Notes: generated from the letters alone by a model not told the origin. A stretch of 64,000 bases of DNA from Spirosoma oryzicola (GCF_021233055.1 NZ_CP089538.1:4728501-4792500); one strand, 5' to 3'; positions 37,105 to 46,587 are shown, counted from the stretch's first letter. Translations and numbers: made by a program.

Positions 37105-37926
37105 CTATTGATTTTGACTACCACGCATGGCAGTTAACATACTGCCGTATACGTTGTTGAGCGAAGCAAGATTACCGGTCAACTTCGCCATTTCGTTTTT
37201 GAACTGCTGAGCGTCGCGGCTTGCGTCTGACATGTTCTCCATAGCCGAAGTGAGGCTACCGTAGAAAGCATTCATTGCTTTCAGGTGCTTGTTGGAATCC
37301 TGCAATTCCAGCTCATAAACAGCATTCAGAGCGCCCATATTTTTGGTAACTTTCTGAAACTGATCGCGATAATCTTTAGCGTCGGTCGTTGCGTCGGCCA
37401 TTGAGTTCATGGCTGTAATGGCTGTACCGTATGACTTGTTCATCTCACTGATCGAACTAGAAGCCGACTTAACGTTGCGAGCGTAATCATTCGTAGCAAC
37501 AGTTGCGTCCGTCAGATCGGTCAGTTTCGAAACCGTATCATTCAGGTTGCGGAAACCTGAACCCAGACGCTCAAATACGTCAGGCGTTACTTTGGCCTGC
37601 GCCAACATCTGATCCATATTACCAGTCAGACCGTTTGTTTGTGGAGCTGGTTTGCGGGCTTCACCTTTGTAATCATCAGCCAACTCAGGATAAACGCGCT
37701 CCCAGGCGTAGCCGTCATCAGCTGTTGCTGGGTTAGTGAAGCTCTGAACAGCGTATAATAAGAAGATAACGACCTCTGTCAACAGACCGGCTGTTAAGAG
37801 CCAGCCTAAACCTTCATTGTGGGTAATCTTTGCCCAGGCACCCGCAATTACGACGGCTGCACCGGCACTATAAATGGTTGGTACTAAACGATCCCAAAAG
37901 AAATTCGTGGACTTTGCTGCTGCCAT
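37105..37926 (-). CDS. gldL: T9SS/gliding motor protein GldL (PorL)
   Basis: A 273-residue inner-membrane protein. Two N-terminal helices are present: helix 1 ends with Lys33 and His36 (AWAKITH), and helix 2 (WLLTAGLLTEVVIFLLYAV) holds Glu51, the likely counterpart of the proton-carrying Glu of the F. johnsoniae protein. A long helical cytoplasmic tail (about 130-273) has repeated Asn/Met/Ala heptads and is longer than in the short GldL versions. It forms the proton-conducting stator/rotor with GldM. Confidence 0.95.
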   Translation of the reverse strand: MAAAKSTNFFWDRLVPTIYSAGAAVVIAGAWAKITHNEGLGWLLTAGLLTEVVIFLLYAVQSFTNPATADDGYAWERVYPELADDYKGEARKPAPQTNGLTGNMDQMLAQAKVTPDVFERLGSGFRNLNDTVSKLTDLTDATVATNDYARNVKSASSSISEMNKSYGTAITAMNSMADATTDAKDYRDQFQKVTKNMGALNAVYELELQDSNKHLKAMNAFYGSLTSAMENMSDASRDAQQFKNEMAKLTGNLASLNNVYGSMLTAMRGSQNQ

Positions 37927-38046
37927 GATAAGCGATTTGGTTGGAACAGGTAACTAACTTTTTGTGGTTAAGATTTTAGTTGAATGCCAGCTAATTAGAT
38001 ATGTGGTAGAGAAGTATTTTGTCTCGTCTACCACCCATCGATACGC

Positions 38047-39174
38047 TTATGCTTTTTTAGCGGATGCTTTTTTGCTGGATTTGCTTTTGCCTACACGGCC
38101 ACCACGACCCGATGCAGCACGGCCCTCAAGGTTGTCCATCACGCAACGGAAACCGATGTAGGAACGCTTCTGATCTTCGTATTCGAAGTAGCGGGTACCC
38201 GTTTCGAGGTAGTAAGCGATATCTTTCCAGGAACCGCCCCGAACCACTTTCCGAGGTTCATCGGCATTCTGGTTATCAGGGTTCATATCCCATACGACGG
38301 CGTTTGAGTTGTCCGCATAAGCGTCGCGGCACCATTCGGCAACGTTTCCGGCCATGTTATAGAGACCGTAGTCGTTCGGGCTGTACGCTGTCGCTGGAGC
38401 CGTGTATGGATAACCGTCGGCATCGAAGTTACCACGCTGAGGCTTGAAGTTAGCCAGATAACAGCCTTTACCGTTGGCAACGTATGGGTTACCCCAAGGA
38501 TACTTGGCACCGTTTTTGCCACCACGGGCAGCCCACTCCCACTCCGCTTCGGATGGAAGACGGAAGCCAAATGAGCGATAACCACCGTCTTTCGTACGGA
38601 AATCGTCAAGCGTATTGGTCCGCCACTGACAGAAATGTTTAGCCGCGATCCAGCTAACTCCTACGACCGGATAAGTATCGAAAGCAGGGTGTGCATAATA
38701 GTGCTCCAGCATTGGGTCACCGTTGTGATAGGTAAAGTCGTTTTTCCAGACCGTAGTATCCGGGTAATATTTTGCCATGATTTCCTCTTCACCCAATACG
38801 GATACCGAGTCGGCCAGCAGCGCGTTGACGTACTGCCGATATTCATGGTTCGATATTTCAGCATCGTCCATATAGAACGAACTGATCGTTACCTGACGGT
38901 TCATGTTGATCTGAGTAGCCGCAACGTCTTCGTCGGCTTGCCCCATGATAAACGAACCAGATGGAACCAGTACCATACCATATGGAGTTGGTTGCTTCCA
39001 ACCTTTCCGACCCGTAGCCGTGATTTCTCCATTGGTTACACCGACTTCCCCTCCTTTGCCGTCCTTACCACCAAATTTTGATTTCATAAAGCCGCAACCT
39101 TGCATCAGCAGAATCACGGCTGCGACCATTACCACTCGGGTTGCGTTGGCTGTAAACCAGTTGTACTTCATCAT
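38047..39174 (-). CDS. gldK: T9SS/gliding lipoprotein GldK (PorK), FGE-sulfatase-like fold
   Basis: A 375-residue lipoprotein. The signal ends LLMQGCG, placing a lipidated Cys near residue 23. The body is a formylglycine-generating-enzyme-like domain (SGSFIMGQADED, GVSWIAAKHFCQWRTN, RLPSEAEWEWAARGG, NVAEWCRDAY, VVRGGSWKD, IGFRCVMDN). The Cys pair used by real FGE is missing after GGSW, so it is structural rather than catalytic. The C-terminus is Lys/Ser/Ala-rich. GldK and GldN build the ring under the outer membrane. Start is one of two adjacent ATGs, 39174 or 39171. Confidence 0.95.
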   Translation of the reverse strand: MMKYNWFTANATRVVMVAAVILLMQGCGFMKSKFGGKDGKGGEVGVTNGEITATGRKGWKQPTPYGMVLVPSGSFIMGQADEDVAATQINMNRQVTISSFYMDDAEISNHEYRQYVNALLADSVSVLGEEEIMAKYYPDTTVWKNDFTYHNGDPMLEHYYAHPAFDTYPVVGVSWIAAKHFCQWRTNTLDDFRTKDGGYRSFGFRLPSEAEWEWAARGGKNGAKYPWGNPYVANGKGCYLANFKPQRGNFDADGYPYTAPATAYSPNDYGLYNMAGNVAEWCRDAYADNSNAVVWDMNPDNQNADEPRKVVRGGSWKDIAYYLETGTRYFEYEDQKRSYIGFRCVMDNLEGRAASGRGGRVGKSKSSKKASAKKA

Positions 39175-39440
39175 TATAAGACTTTTAACCTTCTTCTTGT
39201 GCGAGATCAGACTAAAAACGAAAATCCGATTAGATATTGTATGTGGATTTCTCTTTACGCGGAATTTCTTAAAAACGTTGCTTGACTGCTTGTCTCCCAA
39301 TTGGTAAGGGTGTTTTTGTTTATACTCACTTCCTTCAAAAATAAGCAGCCATCTGCAAACAGCCTAACAAGAATATTGCCAAAATGTTAGTGACTGTTAT
39401 TTAACGCAACAAATCTAAAATAATCCATTTTTATATCAAA

Positions 39441-40412
39441 TTAGTACCGAAAGCGTGGCGTCCGGATAATTGGCTTCTTCCGAGGGTCGGGCGACGGCAA
39501 GGCATAACCCAGTATAATCTCGTGCGACGTTGCACTTTTCGTGCTTGCTCCCAAGACCATATCAAGCGAATAGCCAACGCGTAGCGCATTGTTACGCATC
39601 AAATTAATACCACCAGTAATCATAGCTGCATCCTGATACCGGTAGCCAACACCAGCCCAAATCCGATTCGCGTAGGTGCCAATAATGTTTAAGGTTGCGG
39701 TTGAATTACGAATGCCACCTTCTGTGGCGTATTGAATCAAAATGGATGGCTGAATGTCGATATCATAGCCTATGCCCAGTCGATAACCAGCGGTCAGATA
39801 AGCGCTTGGATACAATGGGTTGGTTGAACGATCCGTACCTAATGTATACGATGCTTTGTTGATGTGATTAACGCTTACGCCAAACCAGTAATCCGTTGTA
39901 TTGTAATACACACCAGCTCCGATATCGGGTCTGACCTGACTGATCCGACCGGTTGGAATGAGTGGGTCACCTGCCTCGCCGGGTCTAAGCTGACCGTAAT
40001 CATACCCTTTGTTGAAGGCACCCGCCTGAACACCAAGCGACAGCGTACCATTTTTTAACGCTAGTCTATACGCATACGACACTTGTACGGACTGGTTGTA
40101 GTTTGGACCTACTTTATCATTCAGTAAATAAATGCCGATACCACTTTTGATACGGGCCAATGGCATATTGAATGATAGAATCTGTGAGTTCTGTCCACCG
40201 CCCGGATCAGAGTTACCAACTGGCTGATAACCGAGGTATTGAGTACGTTGAGTCAGCTGTATGCGTGATACCCCCTCCGATCCTGCAGCAGCCGGGTTGT
40301 AATAGAGCGGATTATACATGTACATACTAAGCTGTGGTTCCTGTTGAGCAACAACCGAACGAGCGGTAAGCATCAAGAGCAGAAAGGCAAAAGAGTAAAG
40401 TGTGCGAATCAT
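39441..40412 (-). CDS. porP: PorP/SprF-family T9SS outer-membrane protein
   Basis: A 323-residue protein with a signal peptide ending in VVAQQEPQLSMYMYNPLYYNPAAAG, the hallmark of the PorP/SprF family. The rest alternates polar and aromatic residues as expected for a beta-barrel (GVGYRYQDAAMITGGINLMRNNALRVGYS) and ends in RFRY. Barrel proteins of this family interact with the GldK/GldN ring and anchor T9SS cargo. It is immediately upstream of gldK, as in the porP-porK-porL-porM-porN order. Confidence 0.93.
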   Translation of the reverse strand: MIRTLYSFAFLLLMLTARSVVAQQEPQLSMYMYNPLYYNPAAAGSEGVSRIQLTQRTQYLGYQPVGNSDPGGGQNSQILSFNMPLARIKSGIGIYLLNDKVGPNYNQSVQVSYAYRLALKNGTLSLGVQAGAFNKGYDYGQLRPGEAGDPLIPTGRISQVRPDIGAGVYYNTTDYWFGVSVNHINKASYTLGTDRSTNPLYPSAYLTAGYRLGIGYDIDIQPSILIQYATEGGIRNSTATLNIIGTYANRIWAGVGYRYQDAAMITGGINLMRNNALRVGYSLDMVLGASTKSATSHEIILGYALPSPDPRKKPIIRTPRFRY

Positions 40413-40617
40413 ACAAGCAAAGAAAAAGGGACCTGCGCCAAGACTTGTTGTCTATTTAAGATACGCATTGGTAAGATCATTGCAACCGTACGGTGCAGTT
40501 TACAAATAAACGCCGAAACTGCTAACTTTATTGAACCTAAAAAATAAAGGTTGGCTGCTGGAAAAAGGACTGGAAATGCCCTATTCCAACAACCAACCTC
40601 CGTAAGATACCAACTGT

Positions 40618-41403
40618 TTATGAATTGTTGGCCTTTTTGATGTAAAGATCGAGGGCACCGGTCATTGACGGTGCGTTAGGTAGTGGTGCTTCAATATCGA
40701 GTGTTAAGCCAGCATCCGTAACAGCTTTTGCGGTAGTAGGGCCAAAAGCAGCCATCCGCATTCCGTTTTGCTTGAAATCGGGAAAATTCGTCATCAGTGA
40801 AGAGACTCCCGATGGACTGAAAAAGGCGATTATATCGTAGCTGTGAATATCCAGATCTGATAAGTCCGTTGGGACCGTTTCGTACATAACAGCCTCCGTA
40901 AAATGTAGGCTACTGGTATCCATAAACTCCGGAATGTCGTTGCGCCGGATGTTCGAGCACGGAAACAGGAACTTTTCGTTCTTGTGTTTCTTGATCAGAT
41001 CGAACAGTTCGGTTGCTGTCTTGCTGCCATTAAAGATTTTCCGCTTGCGAATGATGATGTATTTCTGAAGATAGTTGGCGGTTTGCTCCGAAATACAGAA
41101 ATACTTCATGTCAGCCGGAACCTCAACGCGTCCTTCCTGACAAATCCGGAAGAAATGATCGATTGCATTACGACTGGTGAAGATGATAGCGGTGTGATCC
41201 AGAATGTTGATTTTCTGACGGCGGAAGTCCTTATACGATACACCTTGTATCTGAATAAACGGACGAAAATCGATCTGAATGTTATACTTGCTGACTAAGT
41301 CAAAATAGGGAGATTTTTCGTCGGCAGGGCGGGATTGGGTCACTAACAGCCGATTAACCTTCGTTAGCCGGTCTTCTGTGGATTGCATGCTGGTCTCGTT
41401 CAT
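40618..41403 (-). CDS. hemD: Uroporphyrinogen-III synthase (HemD) family protein
   Basis: A 261-residue protein with the two Rossmann-like lobes of the HEM4 family: LLVTQSRPA, IIFTSRNAIDHFF, AFFSPSGVSSLM, MRMAAFGPTTAKAV and a C-terminal APLPNAPSMTGAL. The fold and motifs support cyclisation of hydroxymethylbilane to uroporphyrinogen III. No other heme gene is nearby; it lies with a DUF4271 gene directly upstream of the T9SS operon. A secretion-linked role for this paralogue is an open possibility. Confidence 0.82.
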   Translation of the reverse strand: MNETSMQSTEDRLTKVNRLLVTQSRPADEKSPYFDLVSKYNIQIDFRPFIQIQGVSYKDFRRQKINILDHTAIIFTSRNAIDHFFRICQEGRVEVPADMKYFCISEQTANYLQKYIIIRKRKIFNGSKTATELFDLIKKHKNEKFLFPCSNIRRNDIPEFMDTSSLHFTEAVMYETVPTDLSDLDIHSYDIIAFFSPSGVSSLMTNFPDFKQNGMRMAAFGPTTAKAVTDAGLTLDIEAPLPNAPSMTGALDLYIKKANNS

Positions 41404-41506
41404 TGAATCTCAACTCGTTTCAATAGTCAGTTCTGAGTTCATGGCTTTGGTTTATAATTGACCAGAAAACCAACCATAAACCGCAGCTATAAACTGTAAA
41501 CCACTC

Positions 41507-42688
41507 TCACAGCGCGAAACGAAGGCCTATGATGAGTGGAATCAATTCAACGATGCAAAGGTACGAAAATAAATACAGATTCTTGATAGATTCAAGACTA
41601 CGTATGACAATGTATAGAAAGGCCAAACGGGCCAGGTAGAAGATTAAAATAGGCAATAGCAAGGCACTTTCTGACCAGGTTGTACTCGTTGTGTTATAAG
41701 CAATTATAGCCAGCAGCAGCGTTAACACCGTGAAAAACAGCATCGACGATTGTAAAGCCTTGAAAAAATGGATATTGATGATACTTTGTAGCTTGTATAA
41801 TCCACCAATAACCTCTAAGGCTATATATTTTCCCATTAAGGTAATAAACGCTACGAAACTCAGTATAGCAAACTCACCCAGTATGGACCATAGGCTTTGT
41901 TTACCCAGTAAATGTCGGGATAAGAACACATCGAGGTTACGACTCTGCACGAACACCATCAGATAAGCAACCACAAAGCTCAGATTAAGCACAAAAAGGA
42001 CGTTGGTGCCACTCAATGGACGGCTAATCAGAAACGATTCTTCCTGCGCCCGCAGTGAAAGCAAATCGCGCAAGCTGTAGAACCGTAAAAAAGCCCGGTG
42101 GTAGAACGAGAACAGAAACGTGTGCGTTGCCAGCAGAAACAACAATCCCAGACTTAGAAAATTGTCGTAAACGGAAAACGTACGGGGTCGTACGCTCAGG
42201 TTATCATCACGTAAAACAACCGGCTTCTGCGTCAGCGATTTAGGATAACCGATAAATAGTTGCTTATTCGTTAAGCCAGGAGCCCCATAGATCGTCAAAA
42301 AGATCTCAGGTTGTCGAAAGGCACGGTATAAACTATCGATGCTGAACACGTACCATTTTCCGGCCTCCAGTTTGTGCTTCAGTGCTGCGTTGATAAACAG
42401 ATACCCGTCCTGCTGGGTCGAAACAAGCAAATTGTAGTTTCGATTACTTTCCAGATCGACATATGTGCTAAGCGCTCGTTGGTCGGGCTGCTGCTCGACG
42501 ATATAAGGAACATACGCTTTAGCTACCTCGTCGTAGACCTGAAAGTCATCCCTGAAATCGTGAACGGGGTAATACTGGTTGGACGGTCCAATGCCTTCCG
42601 TACGTGTCTGAGGAAAGGCAACTTGTGTTAACAGCAAAAAAAAGAACAGAAGAGCGAACTGTGGCAAGGGGAAAAAGCGAGGAAGCAT
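41507..42688 (-). CDS. DUF4271 membrane protein upstream of the T9SS genes
   Basis: A 393-residue protein with a signal peptide (LPQFALLFFFLLLTQVAFPQ), a periplasmic beta-rich part of about 160 residues (YVDLESNRNYNLLVSTQQDG, WYVFSIDSLYRAF) and about seven C-terminal membrane helices characteristic of DUF4271. Function is unknown. Strand and spacing suggest co-transcription with the HemD-like gene 103 bases downstream. ATG at 42688 places the signal peptide first; an in-frame upstream extension to 42769 is not needed. Confidence 0.82.
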   Translation of the reverse strand: MLPRFFPLPQFALLFFFLLLTQVAFPQTRTEGIGPSNQYYPVHDFRDDFQVYDEVAKAYVPYIVEQQPDQRALSTYVDLESNRNYNLLVSTQQDGYLFINAALKHKLEAGKWYVFSIDSLYRAFRQPEIFLTIYGAPGLTNKQLFIGYPKSLTQKPVVLRDDNLSVRPRTFSVYDNFLSLGLLFLLATHTFLFSFYHRAFLRFYSLRDLLSLRAQEESFLISRPLSGTNVLFVLNLSFVVAYLMVFVQSRNLDVFLSRHLLGKQSLWSILGEFAILSFVAFITLMGKYIALEVIGGLYKLQSIINIHFFKALQSSMLFFTVLTLLLAIIAYNTTSTTWSESALLLPILIFYLARLAFLYIVIRSLESIKNLYLFSYLCIVELIPLIIGLRFAL

Positions 42689-42786
42689 AGTCGTACCTAA
42701 TCCTGTACAACTTAGTAGCTTCTTTGTCACTCTTTTACTACCCCACGGTCCGGTCTTCTGCGCTTTCACTAGTGTTCTTTAGAAAT

Positions 42787-43662
42787 TTATTTGCCCAGCG
42801 CTTTCAGCATGGTATCGCCGATAAGCGCAGGAGATTCAACTACGTGGATACCGCATTCACGCATGATCGCCATTTTAGCGGCTGCGGTATCATCGGCTCC
42901 ACCTACAATAGCGCCCGCGTGACCCATTCTACGTCCTTTAGGAGCAGTCTGACCAGCGATAAATCCGACAACGGGTTTGCGATTACCATCCGCCTTGATC
43001 CAGCGAGCGGCTTCGGCTTCCATACCACCACCAATTTCACCGATCATAACGATGGCTTCGGTTTCGGGATCGTTCATCAGCAATTCGACAGCCTGTTTGG
43101 TTGTCGTTCCAATGATTGGGTCTCCACCAATACCGATGGCTGTGCTTTGTCCCAGACCAGCCTTTGTCAATTGGTCAACGGCTTCGTAAGTCAGCGTTCC
43201 TGATTTAGAAACGATTCCGATGGTGCCTTTCTTGAAAATAAAACCAGGCATAATGCCAACTTTACATTCCTCCGCCGTCATTACCCCCGGACAGTTCGGA
43301 CCGATTAGTCGAACATCCTTATCGGCAAGGTAGTTTTTCACGGCCACCATGTCTTCCGTCGGGATACCCTCGGTAATGCAGATAATCACCTGAATACCGG
43401 CCTCCGCAGCTTCCATGATAGCGTCAGCAGCAAAAGCGGGTGGTACAAAAATGATAGAAACATTAGCACCAGCCTCGTCAACAGCCTGTTGAACGGTGTT
43501 GAAAACGGGGCGGTTCAGGTGCGTTTGTCCACCTTTGCCGGGTGTAACCCCACCGACAACATTGGTACCATACTCGATCATCTGCTGGGCGTGGAAACTG
43601 CCCTCCGAGCCAGTGAAGCCCTGGACGATAACTTTGGAGTCCTTGTTAACTAAAACACTCAT
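42787..43662 (-). CDS. sucD: Succinyl-CoA ligase [ADP-forming] subunit alpha
   Basis: A 291-residue citric-acid-cycle enzyme subunit. The CoA-binding domain begins [20 protein letters not shown] and has GVTPGKGG. The second domain contains GPNCPGVM and the active-site phospho-His in [12 protein letters not shown]. It needs the beta subunit (sucC), which is not in the window. The length matches the usual 290. A TACTTTTG box 128 bases upstream is a candidate promoter. Confidence 0.96.
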   Translation of the reverse strand: MSVLVNKDSKVIVQGFTGSEGSFHAQQMIEYGTNVVGGVTPGKGGQTHLNRPVFNTVQQAVDEAGANVSIIFVPPAFAADAIMEAAEAGIQVIICITEGIPTEDMVAVKNYLADKDVRLIGPNCPGVMTAEECKVGIMPGFIFKKGTIGIVSKSGTLTYEAVDQLTKAGLGQSTAIGIGGDPIIGTTTKQAVELLMNDPETEAIVMIGEIGGGMEAEAARWIKADGNRKPVVGFIAGQTAPKGRRMGHAGAIVGGADDTAAAKMAIMRECGIHVVESPALIGDTMLKALGK

Positions 43663-43789
43663 GACAGTTAGTAAATCGTTGGCGATGCGATTGAATTTGA
43701 CGCAAAACGAACCGGCGATCGTGCAAAGACTTTAACAGCTACTGCCTTTGCCTTTCGTCTGTTAATCGTGCATCTTTAAATAAGTTGGG

Positions 43790-43797
43790 CAAAAGTA
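43790..43797 (-). promoter_or_regulatory. sucD: Candidate -7 box for sucD
   Basis: TACTTTTG on the minus strand matches TAnnTTTG. It lies 128 bases from the sucD start, in the space shared with the divergent membrane-protein gene at 43821. Confidence 0.45.
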
Positions 43798-43820
43798 GCC
43801 GAATCTTCGTAAATTACGTG

Positions 43821-44396
43821 ATGATTTTTTCGCACATTCTCTCTGGTTCTATTCTAGCCGGAACGGGCGTTGGGGTATTCTGGCATTTTTTTCAGCGAGT
43901 AAGCTTATTTAACCGGCTTTTGTGGGGCTTCTTTTTACTCACGGTTTCTCTCGCTGCACTAATTGGCATTTTTCATTACGCAGACAACAAGTCGCTTGAA
44001 CCCTTACACCGCTCGATGGTCGTGCTATCCGACAGTCTGGGCGTAATCTGTGCAGTAGTAGGGGTTTGGGGATTGTTGAATCGACGGTCTTATTCACTGA
44101 TGACCTTCGTAACGACCATGTTGTTTGGCCTGTTCACGTTTATCATGCTGCTGCTGCCCGAAGTGCGCGTCTTTACCCCTATCGTGCCGTCTCTGGCTAT
44201 TTTGGTTCTTATGCTGCTGGCTGTCTTTTCGCTGCTTCAGCGCAACAAACGGGGACTTTGGATTGTGCTGGCCGCCATGATGATGGGCCTTGCAACGAAA
44301 GCGGAGTCATTTGAATCATTTATTCACCCGACGGATTTTTATCACTACGCCAGTGCGTTGGCACTCTGGTTTTTTGGGAAAGCCGCTGAGCGCTAA
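43821..44396 (+). CDS. Six-helix membrane protein of unknown function
   Basis: A 191-residue protein with about six hydrophobic helices (FSHILSGSILAGTGVGVFW, LLWGFFLLTVSLAALIGIF, MVVLSDSLGVICAVVGVWGLL, FVTTMLFGLFTFIMLLL, VPSLAILVLMLLAVFSLL, LWIVLAAMMMGLATKAE). A polar motif (HPTDFYHYASALALWFFGKAAE) ends the chain. I recognise no named family. The ATG at 43821 starts at helix 1, and TTG at 43785 would add 12 residues. It is 40 bases upstream of the topoisomerase gene and may share its transcript. Confidence 0.75.
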   Translation: MIFSHILSGSILAGTGVGVFWHFFQRVSLFNRLLWGFFLLTVSLAALIGIFHYADNKSLEPLHRSMVVLSDSLGVICAVVGVWGLLNRRSYSLMTFVTTMLFGLFTFIMLLLPEVRVFTPIVPSLAILVLMLLAVFSLLQRNKRGLWIVLAAMMMGLATKAESFESFIHPTDFYHYASALALWFFGKAAER

Positions 44397-44436
44397 TCGT
44401 CTGTATATTCAAGGCGGGACCAACGGGCGAATTCAG

Positions 44437-45627
44437 ATGCCTTTCGGCGGTAATCACCAGGCGAAATACTTTAATCGTCCAGCTAACCAATTCCCTAACC
44501 AATCAGTTACCAATCCACCAAACACAACGAACGTGGATTTACTGGAACTGGCACACGACCCGGTTAAGGCTGCCAAGGCAGCTAAACTTGTGTACATGAA
44601 CGACACCATGCCGGGCATCAGCCGTCGCAAAACCGGCGATCATTTTTCGTACTTTGACACTGACGAGCACGCTGTCGAGGACGAGCAAACCCTGTCTCGC
44701 ATCAAAAGCATGGCGCTCCCCCCGGCCTGGGAGCACGTCTGGATTAGTCCAAAGGCAAATGGTCATTTGCAGGCTACGGGTATCGACACCAAAAACCGAA
44801 AACAGTACCGCTACCACACAAACTGGAACGCGATCCGCAGCGAAACAAAGTTCTTCCGCATGGTGGCGTTTGGGGAAGCCCTGCCAAAACTTCGCGCTCG
44901 GCTCGACAAAGATTTGAAACAAAAGTCGCTAACTCGCGAAAAAGTAATCGCTATTGCGCTCAGTGTCATGGAGCAGACCCTTATTCGGGTGGGCAATGCG
45001 GCTTACGAAAAAGAGTATGGTTCTTACGGCTTGACAACGCTAAAAAACCGACACGTTAAAGCAGAAGGGTCCAATCTACGTTTCAGCTTCAAAGGCAAAA
45101 AAGGCATTTACCACGATATTACGCTTCAGGATCGCCGATTGGCCAAACTGGTGAAGGACTGCCGCGAAATTCCTGGCAAAGAACTGTTCCAATATCTGGA
45201 TGATGAGGGCGACCGTCACTCCATCGATTCGGGTATGGTGAATGACTACCTGCATGAAACAATGGGCGAAGATTTTTCGGCCAAAGACTTTCGAACCTGG
45301 GCCGGAACGGTCAATGCGCTACGTCTGCTGGTCGAGTTGGAGCCTTGTGAGTCGGAGAAAGAACTGAAAAAGAACGTCAACACTGTCCTTGACGAGGTGT
45401 CGCACAAACTAGGCAACACCCGGACGGTTTGTCGCAAGCACTACATCCATCCGCAAGTTCTGGAGTCCTACGAATGTCGGGATCTAAACGAATACATTGA
45501 GCATAAAAATCGCTTTCGAAAGACAAGTCCACATGGGCTGGATGGTGTCGAGAAGCTGCTGCTCAAGTTTCTCAACGATCAGGTTAAGAAAGTCATCAAG
45601 AACCCCAAGGTAAGGAAAGCAATCTAG
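44437..45627 (+). CDS. DNA topoisomerase IB
   Basis: A 396-residue enzyme of the bacterial/poxvirus type IB family, which relaxes supercoils by a 3'-phosphotyrosyl intermediate. The N-terminal domain contains ALPPAWEHVWISPKANGHLQATGID. The core has TREKVIAIALSVMEQTLIRVGN, YGLTTLKNRHV and KDFRTWAGTVNAL with catalytic Arg/Lys/His residues. The nucleophile is Tyr336 in CRKHYIHP. The first ~45 residues are Asn/Pro-rich and may be disordered. ATG 44437 avoids overlap with the preceding gene, but a start at 44290 remains open. Confidence 0.92.
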   Translation: MPFGGNHQAKYFNRPANQFPNQSVTNPPNTTNVDLLELAHDPVKAAKAAKLVYMNDTMPGISRRKTGDHFSYFDTDEHAVEDEQTLSRIKSMALPPAWEHVWISPKANGHLQATGIDTKNRKQYRYHTNWNAIRSETKFFRMVAFGEALPKLRARLDKDLKQKSLTREKVIAIALSVMEQTLIRVGNAAYEKEYGSYGLTTLKNRHVKAEGSNLRFSFKGKKGIYHDITLQDRRLAKLVKDCREIPGKELFQYLDDEGDRHSIDSGMVNDYLHETMGEDFSAKDFRTWAGTVNALRLLVELEPCESEKELKKNVNTVLDEVSHKLGNTRTVCRKHYIHPQVLESYECRDLNEYIEHKNRFRKTSPHGLDGVEKLLLKFLNDQVKKVIKNPKVRKAI

Positions 45628-45639
45628 GCTACAGATGCT

Positions 45640-46332
45640 TCACTGTACGGCTTCGGTCCACTCCGAGTGGCGGCAGCGTGGGCAAACAAACTGATTAACG
45701 GGTCCTGTAAACGTCTGTACGTGACCGCAATTAGCGCATGCGTACTCCCCCGATTGACGAATTGTTTCCGAACGACGCATCAGGTCGTTGGGCAAAATGG
45801 ACAGGCCCTTCTGCGCATCGCTTTCTTTAAATTTGAAGAGGCTCAGTTGCCCGTTGGCCTCCAGAATAGCCACACGAACCTGCCCGAGCTGTTCGATACC
45901 TTCTACACGTAGGTCGGCAAACAACTCGTCCTGACTCAGATCTTCCTGGCTAAAATTGTTAACGAGAATACACCCGTTTTCGATGACATAAACGGGTTGC
46001 CCTTCAACGATTTTCTGGACTGTTTCATTCCGGTCGCTAATGCGGGTGGCGAGTTTATAACAACCCATCATCACAACAAATACAACCACCGCCGACGCCA
46101 GCGGCACATCGTCGTAAAACATAGGGTCGCCAGCGGCAGAACCGAGGCCAATAACCAGCACCAGTTCGTAAATGGATAACTGCCGTACTTCCCGCTTACC
46201 GGAAACTGTCAGCGCGGTTAGCAGAATCAGGAACATAAAGGCCGTTCGAAGAGCGACCTCACCAAGGTACAACCAGGGAAATTCGTGAATAACAATACGC
46301 TCCCAGTCGAAGGGCTGAACGGGTTCTTTCAT
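45640..46332 (-). CDS. DUF421 membrane protein with C-terminal zinc ribbon
   Basis: A 230-residue protein. Three N-terminal helices and the soluble domain (QKIVEGQPVYVIENGCILVNNFSQEDLSQDELFADLR) match the YetF-type DUF421 family. The C-terminus, about residues 196-225, adds CANCGH and CPRCRH, two Cys-pair knuckles of a zinc ribbon or rubredoxin-like finger not found in the usual DUF421 proteins. Function unknown. The gene is convergent with topoisomerase IB with 12 bases between stops. The 46332 ATG is used over a TTG at 46344. Confidence 0.85.
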   Translation of the reverse strand: MKEPVQPFDWERIVIHEFPWLYLGEVALRTAFMFLILLTALTVSGKREVRQLSIYELVLVIGLGSAAGDPMFYDDVPLASAVVVFVVMMGCYKLATRISDRNETVQKIVEGQPVYVIENGCILVNNFSQEDLSQDELFADLRVEGIEQLGQVRVAILEANGQLSLFKFKESDAQKGLSILPNDLMRRSETIRQSGEYACANCGHVQTFTGPVNQFVCPRCRHSEWTEAVQ

Positions 46333-46377
46333 GGTAGTGGACAAAATAAGTAGATGGATCGGCTCGTACCCAAGTAC

Positions 46378-46587
46378 TTATTTTTTGTTCTCCGGAGCGT
46401 TATCCTTACGGATTTTCATACCCCGGTTAGAAGCCCACTCTTCAGCTTTGGCGGTTCCTATGGCAATGGCGCGCGTTTCATCAGATCCTTCGGCAAGCAG
46501 GGCGTTGACAATATCAATCGCTTTGTTGCGAACGGGTGCCATAAAATATTTTAGCGAATCAGGGTACTCTTTTTTGGTGAAAGGCAT
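46378..46587 (-). CDS. Conserved small protein (69 residues)
   Basis: A 69-residue protein with the pattern MPFTKKEYPDSLKYFMAPVR, KAIDIVNALLAEG and TRAIAIGTAKAEEW. I remember this pattern in many bacterial small proteins, but no function is established that I can name. It is soluble, mixed-charge and Lys-rich at the end. The gene lies between DUF421 and tolC-like genes on the same strand, and both flanking spacers are short. A good start (ATG) and a family-like pattern favour a real gene. Confidence 0.72.
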   Translation of the reverse strand: MPFTKKEYPDSLKYFMAPVRNKAIDIVNALLAEGSDETRAIAIGTAKAEEWASNRGMKIRKDNAPENKK

